NCBI GenBank assembly: GCA_003118195.1
Contig: BEXV01000061.1
Coordinates: 326,424-390,423, forward strand
Length of the DNA stretch: 64,000 bases
Source of the DNA: Hemicentrotus pulcherrimus
Taxonomy: Eukaryota; Echinodermata; Echinoidea; Camarodonta; Strongylocentrotidae
Reading direction: 5' to 3'
Position numbers and translations under genes: made by a program. The notes beneath the pieces were generated by a model that searched no databases, was not told the origin of the DNA, and saw nothing but the letters and a program-made list of their open reading frames with translations. Below are positions 13,300 to 25,100 of this stretch, one piece after another. Position 1 is the stretch's first letter. Each line of letters starts with the position of its first letter.

Positions 13300-13405
13300 T
13301 GCCTCCGCCACCGAAGGTGGTGCCGGAGGCATCATGTTTTCGGGTTGTCCGTCCGTACGTCCGTACGTCCGTCCGTACGTCCGTACGTCCGTACGTCTGT
13401 ACGTC
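13300..13405. repeat. GC-rich foldback plus (GTCCGTAC)n satellite entering gap
   Basis: ATGCCTCCGCCACC and GGTGGTGCCGGAGGCAT form a hairpin at 13300-13334. It is followed by TTTTCGGGTTGTCCGTCCGT and an array of CCGTACGT units that runs into Ns. Confidence 0.8.
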
Positions 13406-14133
13406 NNNNNNNNNNNNNNNNNNNNNNNNNNNNNNNNNNNNNNNNNNNNNNNNNNNNNNNNNNNNNNNNNNNNNNNNNNNNNNNNNNNNNNNNNNNNNNN
13501 NNNNNNNNNNNNNNNNNNNNNNNNNNNNNNNNNNNNNNNNNNNNNNNNNNNNNNNNNNNNNNNNNNNNNNNNNNNNNNNNNNNNNNNNNNNNNNNNNNNN
13601 NNNNNNNNNNNNNNNNNNNNNNNNNNNNNNNNNNNNNNNNNNNNNNNNNNNNNNNNNNNNNNNNNNNNNNNNNNNNNNNNNNNNNNNNNNNNNNNNNNNN
13701 NNNNNNNNNNNNNNNNNNNNNNNNNNNNNNNNNNNNNNNNNNNNNNNNNNNNNNNNNNNNNNNNNNNNNNNNNNNNNNNNNNNNNNNNNNNNNNNNNNNN
13801 NNNNNNNNNNNNNNNNNNNNNNNNNNNNNNNNNNNNNNNNNNNNNNNNNNNNNNNNNNNNNNNNNNNNNNNNNNNNNNNNNNNNNNNNNNNNNNNNNNNN
13901 NNNNNNNNNNNNNNNNNNNNNNNNNNNNNNNNNNNNNNNNNNNNNNNNNNNNNNNNNNNNNNNNNNNNNNNNNNNNNNNNNNNNNNNNNNNNNNNNNNNN
14001 NNNNNNNNNNNNNNNNNNNNNNNNNNNNNNNNNNNNNNNNNNNNNNNNNNNNNNNNNNNNNNNNNNNNNNNNNNNNNNNNNNNNNNNNNNNNNNNNNNNN
14101 NNNNNNNNNNNNNNNNNNNNNNNNNNNNNNNNN
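13406..14133. other. Assembly gap (728 N)
   Basis: A run of N. Frames drawn through it are meaningless. The true gap may be much shorter or may not exist as a joined locus, because its flanks are duplicates. Confidence 0.99.
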
Positions 14134-14506
14134 AATAACAAACTTCTCCAGAATTTATAAGCAAGCTGTTTAGTGCTGAAACATTTTCATTTCAGCAAGG
14201 CACCACTGATCTTTGAGTGATGCTGATGTCCATACTTTGAGAGAATATACGCTTTCAAGTTATGTAGTATCAAGAAAGTTGGTGCACCTTCTCAATTTTC
14301 TTGCAAGTGTCCATCTGAAATGATCCAAATCTGAAATGATCTATTAAATGTATTTGCTGTTGATCACTTATCAGCTTGATCATAAAAGTTCATACGTTTC
14401 AAAACACTGGTACACAATCCTGAATTCTATCTAAATCATTACAAAAAAGAAACATCTTGTTGAGTGTAATTTTTTTTGTGTGTAAATATTTATACAACCA
14501 ATTTTT
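14134..14506. repeat. Gap-flanking duplicate, right copy
   Basis: Matches 12927-13299 and lacks the foldback element at its end (continues TTTTTTCATATGAAATAAAG). Confidence 0.85.
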
Positions 14507-14926
14507 TCATATGAAATAAAGACAAAATGGGTGAAAGAAGTAATATTATTTTTTTGTGATAATGAGAAGTAAAATTTGGTGAAGCTTTAAACGATGGCAT
14601 TATGCTTTACTCTTCTCAATATTGTTAAACTCTCTCTACAATATCTCACATGTGAGAAGCAGGTGTGTCCAATATTGATGCTCTGATGTGTGATTATTGA
14701 GATGGACGATGGATGACCGATTGGACTAGCAAACAAGCAGATACTGCTAGCCGGCCAGTGGTCCGAGCCGAAGAGTGTGAAAGATGAACTAATTGAGCGG
14801 GAAAAGGAAAAACCTGTCAACGGCATGGATCATTGTATTATCTCACTCAGAAGGGTGTTAATTACAGGGCATATTATGTAGTTATGCCCTTCTTGCACTT
14901 GGCAGAAGACGTTTATTTAATATGTA

Positions 14927-15011
14927 GAGTCAAACCTGCTTTAGTGACCACCTGTCTACAAAGGCCACTTTTTGTGTTTCCCTCGGGTGATCACTATAGA
15001 CAGGCTTGACG
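14927..15011. mobile_element. Palindromic MITE family B, short copy
   Basis: Begins AGTCAAACCTGCTTTAGTGA and ends ATAGACAGGCTTGAC, inverted forms of one another. The middle carries TTTGTGTTTCCCTCGGGTG, shared with 40344-40519. Confidence 0.75.
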
Positions 15012-16484
15012 AGTATCATTTCTTTTGAAGTATTGAAAATGTAAACTAAAAGAAAAATGCAGCAAATCTCAAAAGGAATCAAAACAAATCATTCAGTTTC
15101 AAACAGTCATATAATTTTAAGCATATAAGCCTCTTCCAACATGCACTTTGCTCAAATCCTGCAAACAAGCATGACAAATTCTGTCTGTCGCTGACGATCC
15201 AGAAGGAAGTTGTCAGAATTCTGTATTCTCTCCCTCGTTCCCTCGTAATGTGACAGGCAGAGCACCAAGAATTGATTCCATTGAAATCAAAGCCTAACTC
15301 ACATGACATTTACGATCCATTACGCCTGTCTGACATCCGTCGCATCCGCACATGCACTTTTCACTTTTCTTTGACAATCAACATTCATGTGGCGTCAAAA
15401 TTATGCAGCGAACAAGACCCAGCTAGGTAAGAAAAGGAGGCATGGGATGACAAGAAAAATGTTGGAGAAAAAGAAGTTTACTATGAGTATGAGACAGATG
15501 TACTGATATATTTGAGATAATTTCTCTGCTGAGTGCCAAAAGGGCATTAACTCACCTTTTGGAAGAGAGTTATTTCCTGTCTTGCGCTCAATAAATGATA
15601 TATTAAAATACAGTCACTTAGAATACCTGATGTAGATCCCACGCCTATCTAACTAACATGTACATGTATCTTTTGAAAATACATGGAAGTGATTAATGGG
15701 GGCGGGGGCAGTGGGAAAGAGTAGTGCAGGCCTGATCTCATTGATTTGTTCTATTTTGATGATCTTCCTGACTTATTTTCTTGTCTGGCTTGAGTTTTGA
15801 TATCCGAGCTTAACTTACTTTGTTTCTTCTGCATTACTCTTATTTCAGCTCATATCATGTTTTTTTGGAAACAGCTACATGTAGGTCTGGTTTAAATATG
15901 CACCTGTTCATGTAGTTGTATTCATCACTTTCATGCACTTTAGCTGTAATACGTGTAGGGGTCCCCATCTTCAAACAGAAAAGAGCGCATTTTAAGGTTG
16001 GTTTTTCTAGAATATGCTTTCCTAAGTGGCATGAACTTGTTAAACATATACCAAATTGTATGGTCTGTCTGTAAGCACACAGCCTACACCGCAATCATTT
16101 GATAACCACAGCAACAACCGGAAGATACCTGCAAATTTTTAGAACGAGTCCCTTTTAGACAACCACTATGCCTAGATCTATCTTGATCAATCATCTTCAT
16201 AGAATATTTTGCACGTATACATCACAGTGTGTTCTGTGACTGGGGATGATAGTACACCAACCCTGCTATCAGTGAGAGAGATATGGATCCCCCTTTCACT
16301 CATAAAAAGAGATTCATGCCTGAATACCTAATATCTATCTCCTAGCAATTCGTCCATTTCCAGATCAAAACACCACATGGCGCTGGGATTATTCAGTCGT
16401 AATGTCATCCCTTACTCTAAAAGATGATGATGTTCTTTACTATTTAAGATGATGATCGACAGTGGAGGGAGGGGGGGGGGGGGN

Positions 16485-16630
16485 TCAAGTGTGCAAGAGT
16501 AAAATGTGCCTCTCTTCAAATGTTCAACCCAAAAGGTACCTTAAAAACGCTCCCTTTTTAAAATCAAGTGTGCAAGAGTAAAATGTGCCTCTCTTCAAAT
16601 GTTCAACCCAAAAGGTACCTTAAAACTCTA
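16485..16630. repeat. 79-bp direct duplication next to a single N
   Basis: TCAAGTGTGCAAGAGTAAAA and the next 40 bases occur at 16485 and again at 16564. A poly-G run and a lone N sit immediately before. Likely a sequencing or assembly artefact. Confidence 0.8.
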
Positions 16631-18959
16631 TAAACCTTTCTGTGGATTTTCAACAACAAAAAATTCCCCAAAAGGGATGGATAGTTCCCCTGCTGTAGTT
16701 CAACATAACTTACATGTAGGTAAACTGTTTTATATTTCAATCATGTTTGTGGTTTTGCTCTTTGGTAGCAAGCATTTTTTCATGGCAGTGTAACTGAGCT
16801 GGGAGGAACCCCCTATTCTGATTTCCACCAATTCAGAGACTATTAAATTAGAAAGCCAAAAGAGCATTAACTCACATCATTTTACATAGAGTTCTTGCCC
16901 TTCTGGTTCTTAGCAGAGTTTGCAAACCATTTATTAACCCATTGCATACAAGAACTGGATGGTTCCTGTATTAAAGCCTATGGCAATGAGAGAATCCAGC
17001 AGTCGATGGGTTAGCGCAAAGTCCATTATGATATTGAGATAAGGGATTTGTGCTAATGACGATGATGGCATTCAGAGAGTGATGTATGCGCTAATTAATA
17101 TCTTGTCCCAATATTTATCGTTGCTCAGGATTGATGTATATAACCTGGTGTTAGCTTTGTGAATAATCCAGATTGTTGATCTTTAAAGGGAGAGCTTAGT
17201 GATGAATGACCTTTCACAGACCCATAGGCTATGGATTATAAAGCCTCCCTGCCCAAGATTTTAAGCCAGAAAATTATTAAATTTACATACAGATATCTAG
17301 TTATTTTCTTCATGAATTCCTAGTGTTTATTTTTATCCTTTCTGTTATATTGATCCCAGGGGAGATAATCTACTTTAAGGCATTTTTACAAGATGAGGCA
17401 GTGAATACATTTTTAAAACTCATTTGCAGAACAAAAGTAAGACAGGGTCATTTAAATCCTATCAAAGTCTGTATTCTCCTAATTATAATAGGCCATATCA
17501 AGGGGGAGGGGGGGGGGGGTTGACAGGACCTACTCATAATTTGCAGCAATCAGTTGAAGTTTAATTTGGTTCACATGAAAGCATTTCAGAGTTGGTTTTT
17601 CAAGCTAAGTTTAGCATCCAATTTGATTGAAATATGAGTGAGTGAAAGAGTAGAGTATTCCAGTGAAGACAATATAATTTTCTGTGTGTTTACAATTACA
17701 TAAAACATTGGGTCCATTCAAGAAATTATTACAATTTTCTTCCTGTATGATTTTCTCTCTACTGATTTTTGATTTGATGGGAATTTGACAAATAAAAAAA
17801 AAAGAATAACCAAGATTGTGATGAATGATGATGCTCCAGAACTACAGGATGATAGGTTCCTACACTTTAGCTTGCTTCGTAGAAGGTTGTAACCGTGTAT
17901 TGCCGTAACTTCTTCCTTGCACTGAAATAATCCCGGTCAGATGTTCGACAGGAATGCATATGATGTTTACAGTTTGAGGTGTAAACAACCATGATGGTAT
18001 GTGAAGTGGACATAGCGCCAGCCCGGGCTACAGTACATTGAGACACTCTGCGAGAAAATACGACCCCATTCGCACAAGGGGAAAGTTATACAAAAGTTGT
18101 GTAAAGAAACGTGTAAAGAATCATCATAATTATAATGATTTAGCAAAAGGGGTGTTCACACGTGAAAGAAAATTTTGCAATGAAGCTTGTTTTGAAGAGG
18201 TCAGTTGATAGTATTTGTGGTTTCAGCTGAGAAGTCAGCGGGCCAATAATCAGTGCCTTCAGTTATACAGTGCTTATATGATACAACATTCACACTAGAA
18301 GTGTACCTTGATTCTTCAGGATCAAATCTCCATTTCCCCATACCGTTCATTCTTCATTATGCGACATTAGACTAAAAAATAAATTAAAATAAGAATATTG
18401 TTCTGCGCCGTGCTAAATGATTTTCGTAGAGCTATACAATGACTTGTGCTAGGCTTAACTGGGGTACATCTCATATGCCTCCCTGCTTTAGATTGTATCT
18501 AACCCGATTTCTGGATCTCCGCAGTGCTAATGACGCCTTGGTATCTGGCGCATCTCGACTATGCCGTTCATAGAGAATGCAATATGACAGCTACAGTAAT
18601 AACCATAAAACATGGGTGTACTGTTCGGTAGCCAGATGGGCAGATGTCCGTGCTAGACTCGGTCATCTGGTTTAACTGGATAATGAGACGATGTCACGGT
18701 CAGCTAGAAGGGGCAAGGTCATGAGGGGGAGGGGGGGGGGATCTTTTTATCAATGGTTTAATCAAAATTGTGAAAGCCATATGTGAATGTAGGCATATGC
18801 AGCCCAACTTGCAGATGTGTTTTGTTGTGTTCATTTTGGCACCTATCTATCTACCCCCTCCCTAACCTCAATAACCAAGCATTGTTGCCTGTGCATGATC
18901 CAAACATTTTTGTACGTCTGATACAAGTAAATATTTAAAGAAGGAGGTGGAAGAGAAGG

Positions 18960-19028
18960 AGAGCAGTGATGATGAGGAGGAGGAGGAGGAGGAAGAAGAT
19001 ATATATATATAGGGAAGGAGAAAGAGGT

Positions 19029-19063
<35 letters not shown>
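18960..19063. repeat. Purine-rich satellite: (GGA)n, (TA)n, (GA)n
   Basis: GGAGGAGGAGGAGGA, then TATATATATATA, then a GA run to about 19063. Long frames on the opposite strand here are products of this low complexity. Confidence 0.9.
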
Positions 19064-19067
<4 letters not shown>

Positions 19068-19344
19068 TGGATAAGAATAGCAATAGCATGTATTGTCATT
19101 ATTTGGTGCTGACATTTCTAGAACCTTCCTATTGTCTTTGCAATTCAATTTGAAAATGAAAATGCCTAACAGAAAGAAGAAAAAATGTACATGTCTATGT
19201 GGGTAGATGCAATAAAAAAATAAAATAAAGCATATTAGAAATGAAAACATTAATTCAGAATAATCATTCATGTGTAGTGGATAATACAAATATTAGTTTA
19301 TTTATAGTCTTTGTTTTCTCTTTTCTTGTCCCTTCTCAATGCAG

Positions 19345-19416
19345 GAACCTGAGCAGGAATTCCATCAGCTACATCGAACCCAGAGCATTTGAAGGCTTGA
19401 CAAGTCTCACTGTGTT
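19345..19416 (+). CDS. ADGRA: ADGRA visible exon 1: leucine-rich repeat
   Basis: This 72-nt exon has phase 2 at both ends and encodes one 24-residue LRR (NLSRNSISYIEPRAFEGLTS...). The acceptor is TGCAG/GAACCTG and the donor GTGTT/GTAAGT. Phase 2 at its 5' end shows that at least one more coding exon lies upstream. The following intron is about 12.7 kb. Confidence 0.9.
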
Positions 19417-20575
19417 GTAAGTATTCCTGCACTAATATTAAATATTACAAATATTGGTATATATGTGAACTTTCAAATTTCATATCAAATGCCATCTGCC
19501 AAACAAATGTCCCGTCCTTCATCACATTATTGAGTCAAATCTAATAATAATGATGTATACAAAACATTAGGTATATAAAGATGACACAATTCACATAAAA
19601 CAAAAATTCCGTACACTACTGAATTAACATGTATGCAGTTCACAAGCTTTAATCGTAGGCGTAGGTTATGAATATTATTGTCGCCCGTCTGCGAGAAGGT
19701 CATTACTGTCATTCACAATACATACTTTGCAGATGTAAATTTAAAACTTGACCAAAATATTAGAAACCACTAAGGTATTGGCTGAGGCAAATTGGCAACA
19801 AAGATGCATTCCTCCAGTATCACAATTACTATAAGATTAAAGGAGTTTGATTTGCTGATGAAAGGAACTGTTATGAGTCATAGTCCAAGATGCGTCATCA
19901 AAATGAAATGTCAGTCTAGTGAAAAGTTGATCTCTCTTTAATGTCGTCTTCAGGGTTTGTCGTAACCACTTCTTTCCCAAGTCAAATTAGCAACTCATTT
20001 TCTTCCCATCAATGTTTTTAATGATGGGAGGTGTAGCGAAAGATATTTAAAATTAATTATGAACGAAGTGAGATTAAAAATGGGATAGGTGATACATTCT
20101 AAAAACTCCATTTAAAATGGCTGAGGTGTAAAATTATAAAATGTTGTATCTCATTCTTTATTTTGCTGTAATAAATACTACATTGGTACGTGTTGTATCC
20201 AGCATGTTAACATTATCAAATATACTATTTTGTAAATCCTGGCGCTCTTGCCTCGTTTGAATAGTAACACTCCACTTTTGAGAGTATACAAACACTTTCT
20301 GATATAAATAATATGTTTCCATTGACATTTAACTTCTTTTCTTACTTCTTTGGTAGGTCAATAAATATGGATTGTTGATCTTTTGCATTAGATGGTATTA
20401 TTTCTCTGGTTTATACTTAAGAATTGGTGGCATTGTGGGAACGGCTGATTTGTTTGTATCATGTACAGATATCTGTGATTATACTCTTGAATTATTTTCT
20501 GTCAGTTTTAGCCACTATGCATGTTACAAATTGCAATGCTTGCCTGATTCAATAATTCAATAGTTACTAGATACA

Positions 20576-20607
<32 letters not shown>

Positions 20608-22156
20608 ATATATATATATATCTCCATATACTTGCGAGACTGATGGCATATATTAATGGTATTCTGGACGACCAATCAAGTTCATTTATAGCTGCCTTCA
20701 AAGGCTACTTACAATTTTACACTGGGACCGTTCCCTATGGACTACCTTCAAGTTCTAGGAATACCTCAAATAGCTTGTATTCACAAGGGATTATAATGAT
20801 GTAGGTTAGGGCTACATGGGAGGGAGACCATTCATCTTTCTAGGAATGGAAACACACCCAAGTCGCTATCTCCTCAAGAGAAGCAATTTGTCTAGGGAGC
20901 TGGGGGATCATCTTCAGGAATTAGCCATCTTCCGTTGATGAGGGGAACCCTTGATGAGCCCTACTATGCGGGCGAGGGCGCTATGCTGGAGTCACAGGTC
21001 GTTGATCTGATGAGTGTCTTCTCCCTGCATCATCAAACATCACCAATAAAAACTTAATTACATGTCATTTCCAAATGCAAGCCCTATTACTATTGAAGAA
21101 GATAAAGAACCTTGGAGGATGCTTGTATAGAACGGCAATACAGTGACAGAAAGCAGCAAGACGAGACAGAAGAGCGGCAAGATTAGACCAACAAAAAGCA
21201 GGCTTTTGTTGGATGTCACAGAAGATTGATTTTGAGTTGTATTGGTTGCATTGTATCTGTCACCTTGCTTTGGGTGTACAAAGGAGTGTTTGGTTACGTT
21301 TGGCATGTTCTTGTATTATGCAATGAATTGTCAGAAATTGCGCTTTCATGTAGAGAGACCAAGGGAAAGAAGAGTGGGGGGGGGGTGGAGTGACTAAGAT
21401 TGAGACTGACAAAGAGACTGACAAAGAAAGAGAGAACGATAAAGAGAGAAATTTAATGGGGAAATTCAGATTAGATACAAAGCAAGAGATGAAGGTTCTT
21501 AGAAACCTGGAAAAAGATAAACCTAGAATGAGAAAGAGTAATGTAAAGAGAGAAAAAGGAGTGATGGAAAGGAGAGTCAAAGCTTGAAATATGAGGCAGA
21601 TAATGGAAAGAAGGTGAGAGTAAAGAAATGAAATGAGATGAATGGCATACATTTAGAGGTCAGTGAACATACTAATGGCTTCATTCATTGTGATAAGTGG
21701 TGACAGGACAAGCAAATTCTACATCACTTGCTTTTTTCCCTTGCTGAGTTCCTCCAAGTATCTCGGAATGCGAGCCCGCTACTGTGGAAGTAATCGAGAT
21801 AAAAGGAATTAGGGCTTGAAATGCAAGTTCATTTGAAGTTAATGAGAGGATAGGTAATGTATCCCAGGGGAATTCTTTCGCGAAAAATCAATTTGGATTA
21901 ACGGATGGTTTCTGTGCCATCGGTGGTGGTGCACAGTGGGTGAAGGACCGCATTTTGAAATTGTATTGATGGTTTGTAGAAATTAATTGTTTGTTTTTTT
22001 AGGTTTGAAATTAAGCAAGATTATATTATATAATGAGACATTCTAATTAGTCAGAGCATAGTTTGTCATATGCTTGAGGTCAGACCTATCAATGAGAAGT
22101 GGAGGGTGAGAGGGAGGGTGGGAGAGAGAGGGAGAAAAAGACAAGTTAATTAAAAG

Positions 22157-22199
<43 letters not shown>

Positions 22200-25100
22200 T
22201 AGAGAGAAAGGGATTCTGGGATACATAAAAAATAGGTATAGGGAGAGAGAAGGGGAGGGGGGAGGGGGTAGAATGAAAAAAGCTGTGGGATATTAATTTT
22301 GAAATTCAATGAGGACCAGAGAGAAATTATAGAATAAAGTAGAGAGAAATAGATATAAAGAAGCAAAGAAGAGGGGGAAAAAAGTTTATTCAGAAAGGCC
22401 ATCTCAAAAACGTCTCGGATAATGTTTTACCATCTACTGTTGATTAGCTTGTATCATAGTATTGAGCATTTCTATTTGTTCTTTCATCAAAACTCCAGCT
22501 AGCCTATGCATAATGATCATACAAGTGCTTCAATATATACATGAGATTTTCTTCATGCATATCATGGGCTGCCAGCAAGAAGGCCATTACTCCCAAAAAC
22601 GTTACATACAGGTAACTCGTGACAGCCTTCTTTCAGGCAGCCAGCTATACTGCTCTTATATGATAAGAAGATACTCGACAGCATATCAGAAAATTCTATT
22701 CTCACCTACATGTACACGGGTCAGAAAAAGTAGGGTATTGTATCTCACTTAGAGAGAGTGATTTTTGTTTGTTTGTCAGAAGAACATTATACCATCCAAT
22801 CAAAAATAGATGTATCGTTAACTAACTTGATTCTCTTTCCAAAATGATGTGCGTGTATGCAATGCACAATAGCTTCTTTGAAAACTACAAAAGCTACATG
22901 AGAAAGGGGATTTAAAAGCTGTGTTCATATATTTTTCTCTATTTTCCTTTTTCCACTCTTTTCAAGAAATCTTTCAGAAATGCAGCATCTCTTTATATTC
23001 CTCAAATGATGTTTTCAGTCAAGATACAAAGTACAAGTATCATCTCTTGTTGTTTATAATAGCAATGCAGTGTTATGGCATGACTACTGTAGGTGTTAAA
23101 AGAATAAAAGCTACATATAATTCACTTGTTCAGTTTTCTCACAGTATTGTTTCGGTGCCTTACGTTCATTAAGTGAATCGGATCTCACTCCACTCCAGTG
23201 ATATGCATCACAATAATCAATATCTCCATCATGCCTGAAGGTCCGATGCGGACAAGGCCACCGAAAAAAATACTGTATTTTCTTGTTAGGAGGGAGAGAA
23301 ACCCCGACCAGAAACTCTAGTGGACGCTTAATTGGTTTTGCACCATCCCGATGGGGAGGGTAGCAGTGCATAACGCATTGGAGCGGATCTAGCATCGATG
23401 CGACTTTACCAATTCAATGTTACGTGTGTGTGTGTTTGAGTGGAGCGCTGGAATCGGGCACTCGGCTCCTGATGTATGCGCACATGAAGATTAATGAAGT
23501 GAGTCATCGTCATGGCGATTGGGGAGTGGGAGATAGAGGGTGAATAGCTGGTTAGAGGAAGAGGCAGTATTGTTGTTGACGGAAAGGGACTTCCTTATAG
23601 AAGATGCTCAGGTGATTTAGACTCACTTGGTTAAGTGATTCAAGAGGGGAGAGGTGAGGATAGAGAAGGGCGATATTCAAGGGGCACTCTGCATGTGCTG
23701 GGAATCGGACAATTTTCTGTAGCTCCAAAGGAAATCTTCATTTCAAGATTCTCACTTGCTCATTCCTCTTATGAAACAAATTATATCCTCTCATTTCTTC
23801 AAAATGTAGATTTTTTTTTATTATAAAAAAATATTTATGAGCTATTTCATCAAATACATACATGTCAATTCTAAATGCCATTATGTCTGAAAATATAATT
23901 TGTAGGCACTTTGAGGAAATTTCAGGCAGGTAAAACTCATTAGTATATAATATGATTCCTCTTTAAGCAAGTGATGCAAAAATACTATTGATCAATCATG
24001 TTTTGAAGAAGGATTATATATATACGGAGAGTGGTTTGATACATTCCTTTCTCGTGTATACAAAGACATGTATATATTGTGGCTGGATAGTGGAATATAA
24101 CTTGAAAACTGTAGCTTGTAAGCAGACGTCCCTTCACGGAAGATCCCAAATAATTCAAATCATTCAATTTACTCGCGCGGGTGACGTCAGCCAAAAATTA
24201 GAGCTCTATCACAAATGACAAATTCGCTTACGGAGTAGAGATGACTTTTAATATCTCTACTTTATTCGATTCTGCATGCCTGCTTCCTTGAATAAGCATA
24301 CGCATGTTCTTATTTGGGCTTGACCAAATGACCAGACTTTCACCCTGGACCATGCTTTAACCTTAACTTGTAGGCAAGTACCCCTGTTTAAGATGCCGCA
24401 GTTGACCTGATTGGCGAAAGATATCCTAATGTTTCAGTGCAGCATTTATAAGCAAGAAATCGTAAATGATTATACATTCAGAGTGACTTGATTTCCTCAT
24501 TCAAAAATGAAAGTTTTGTTTTACATGCATAGACTAATTTCTTATTTACATATTTGTTTAACTTATTGACTTATGTTTTATTGCTTAGCAATAGCAGTCA
24601 TATATCTTTGGTATATGTATACATGTAACCTTGGTCTTAATTTTTTTGATGAAAGAACTTTCTGTCAAAATTATTTCTCATATCCTCCAATAACCAAGCC
24701 AAAATGATTGAAATTGAATTGCTCTTGGAGTGACCTTGTAAAGTGGTTGAATACAGTATACCATGCTATATTACATGCATGTTTGCGCAGTTAGATACAG
24801 TACCGAAATAAATAGTGAAATGTTCCTGTCCTTTAAAAAAAAAAAGGTTAGAAATTTGAATTTATTGTCACTCAAGGATTTTTTGTTGTCGATTATTAAA
24901 GTCAATGGCCTTTACATTTAATATAACATGGGGAGTGATATATATCATAGATTTTGTCCAATGAAGATACAAAGAGGTTTACTAATGCCTAATTAAATAT
25001 TAATTATTCCTCATGTTTAATTTATTTTGCAGATTGCGAAAACAAAGTGGTTACTAAAAGTAGAATATCGTTTGCTGAGAGTCTGAAGGGCATTAGCTTT

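Larger units (their letters stand above)
14507..19344. other. Non-coding DNA before the first visible ADGRA exon
   Basis: Holds MITE family B (14927-15011), a suspected assembly stitch at 16484, and a purine-rich satellite at 18960-19063. Short AGAAGGGCATTAACTCA-like ends recur near 14848, 15538 and 16858. No coding exon was recognised. Confidence 0.5.

Noticed and set aside
13232..14173. Several 270-310-codon frames on both strands
   Set aside because: They consist almost wholly of N from the assembly gap plus CCGTACGT satellite.
18843..19289. 148-codon minus-strand frame
   Set aside because: Low-complexity GA and GGA repeat read on the opposite strand.
21260..22402. Ser/Leu-rich minus-strand frames
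   Set aside because: Purine-rich simple sequence in a long intron, with no domain or splice evidence.
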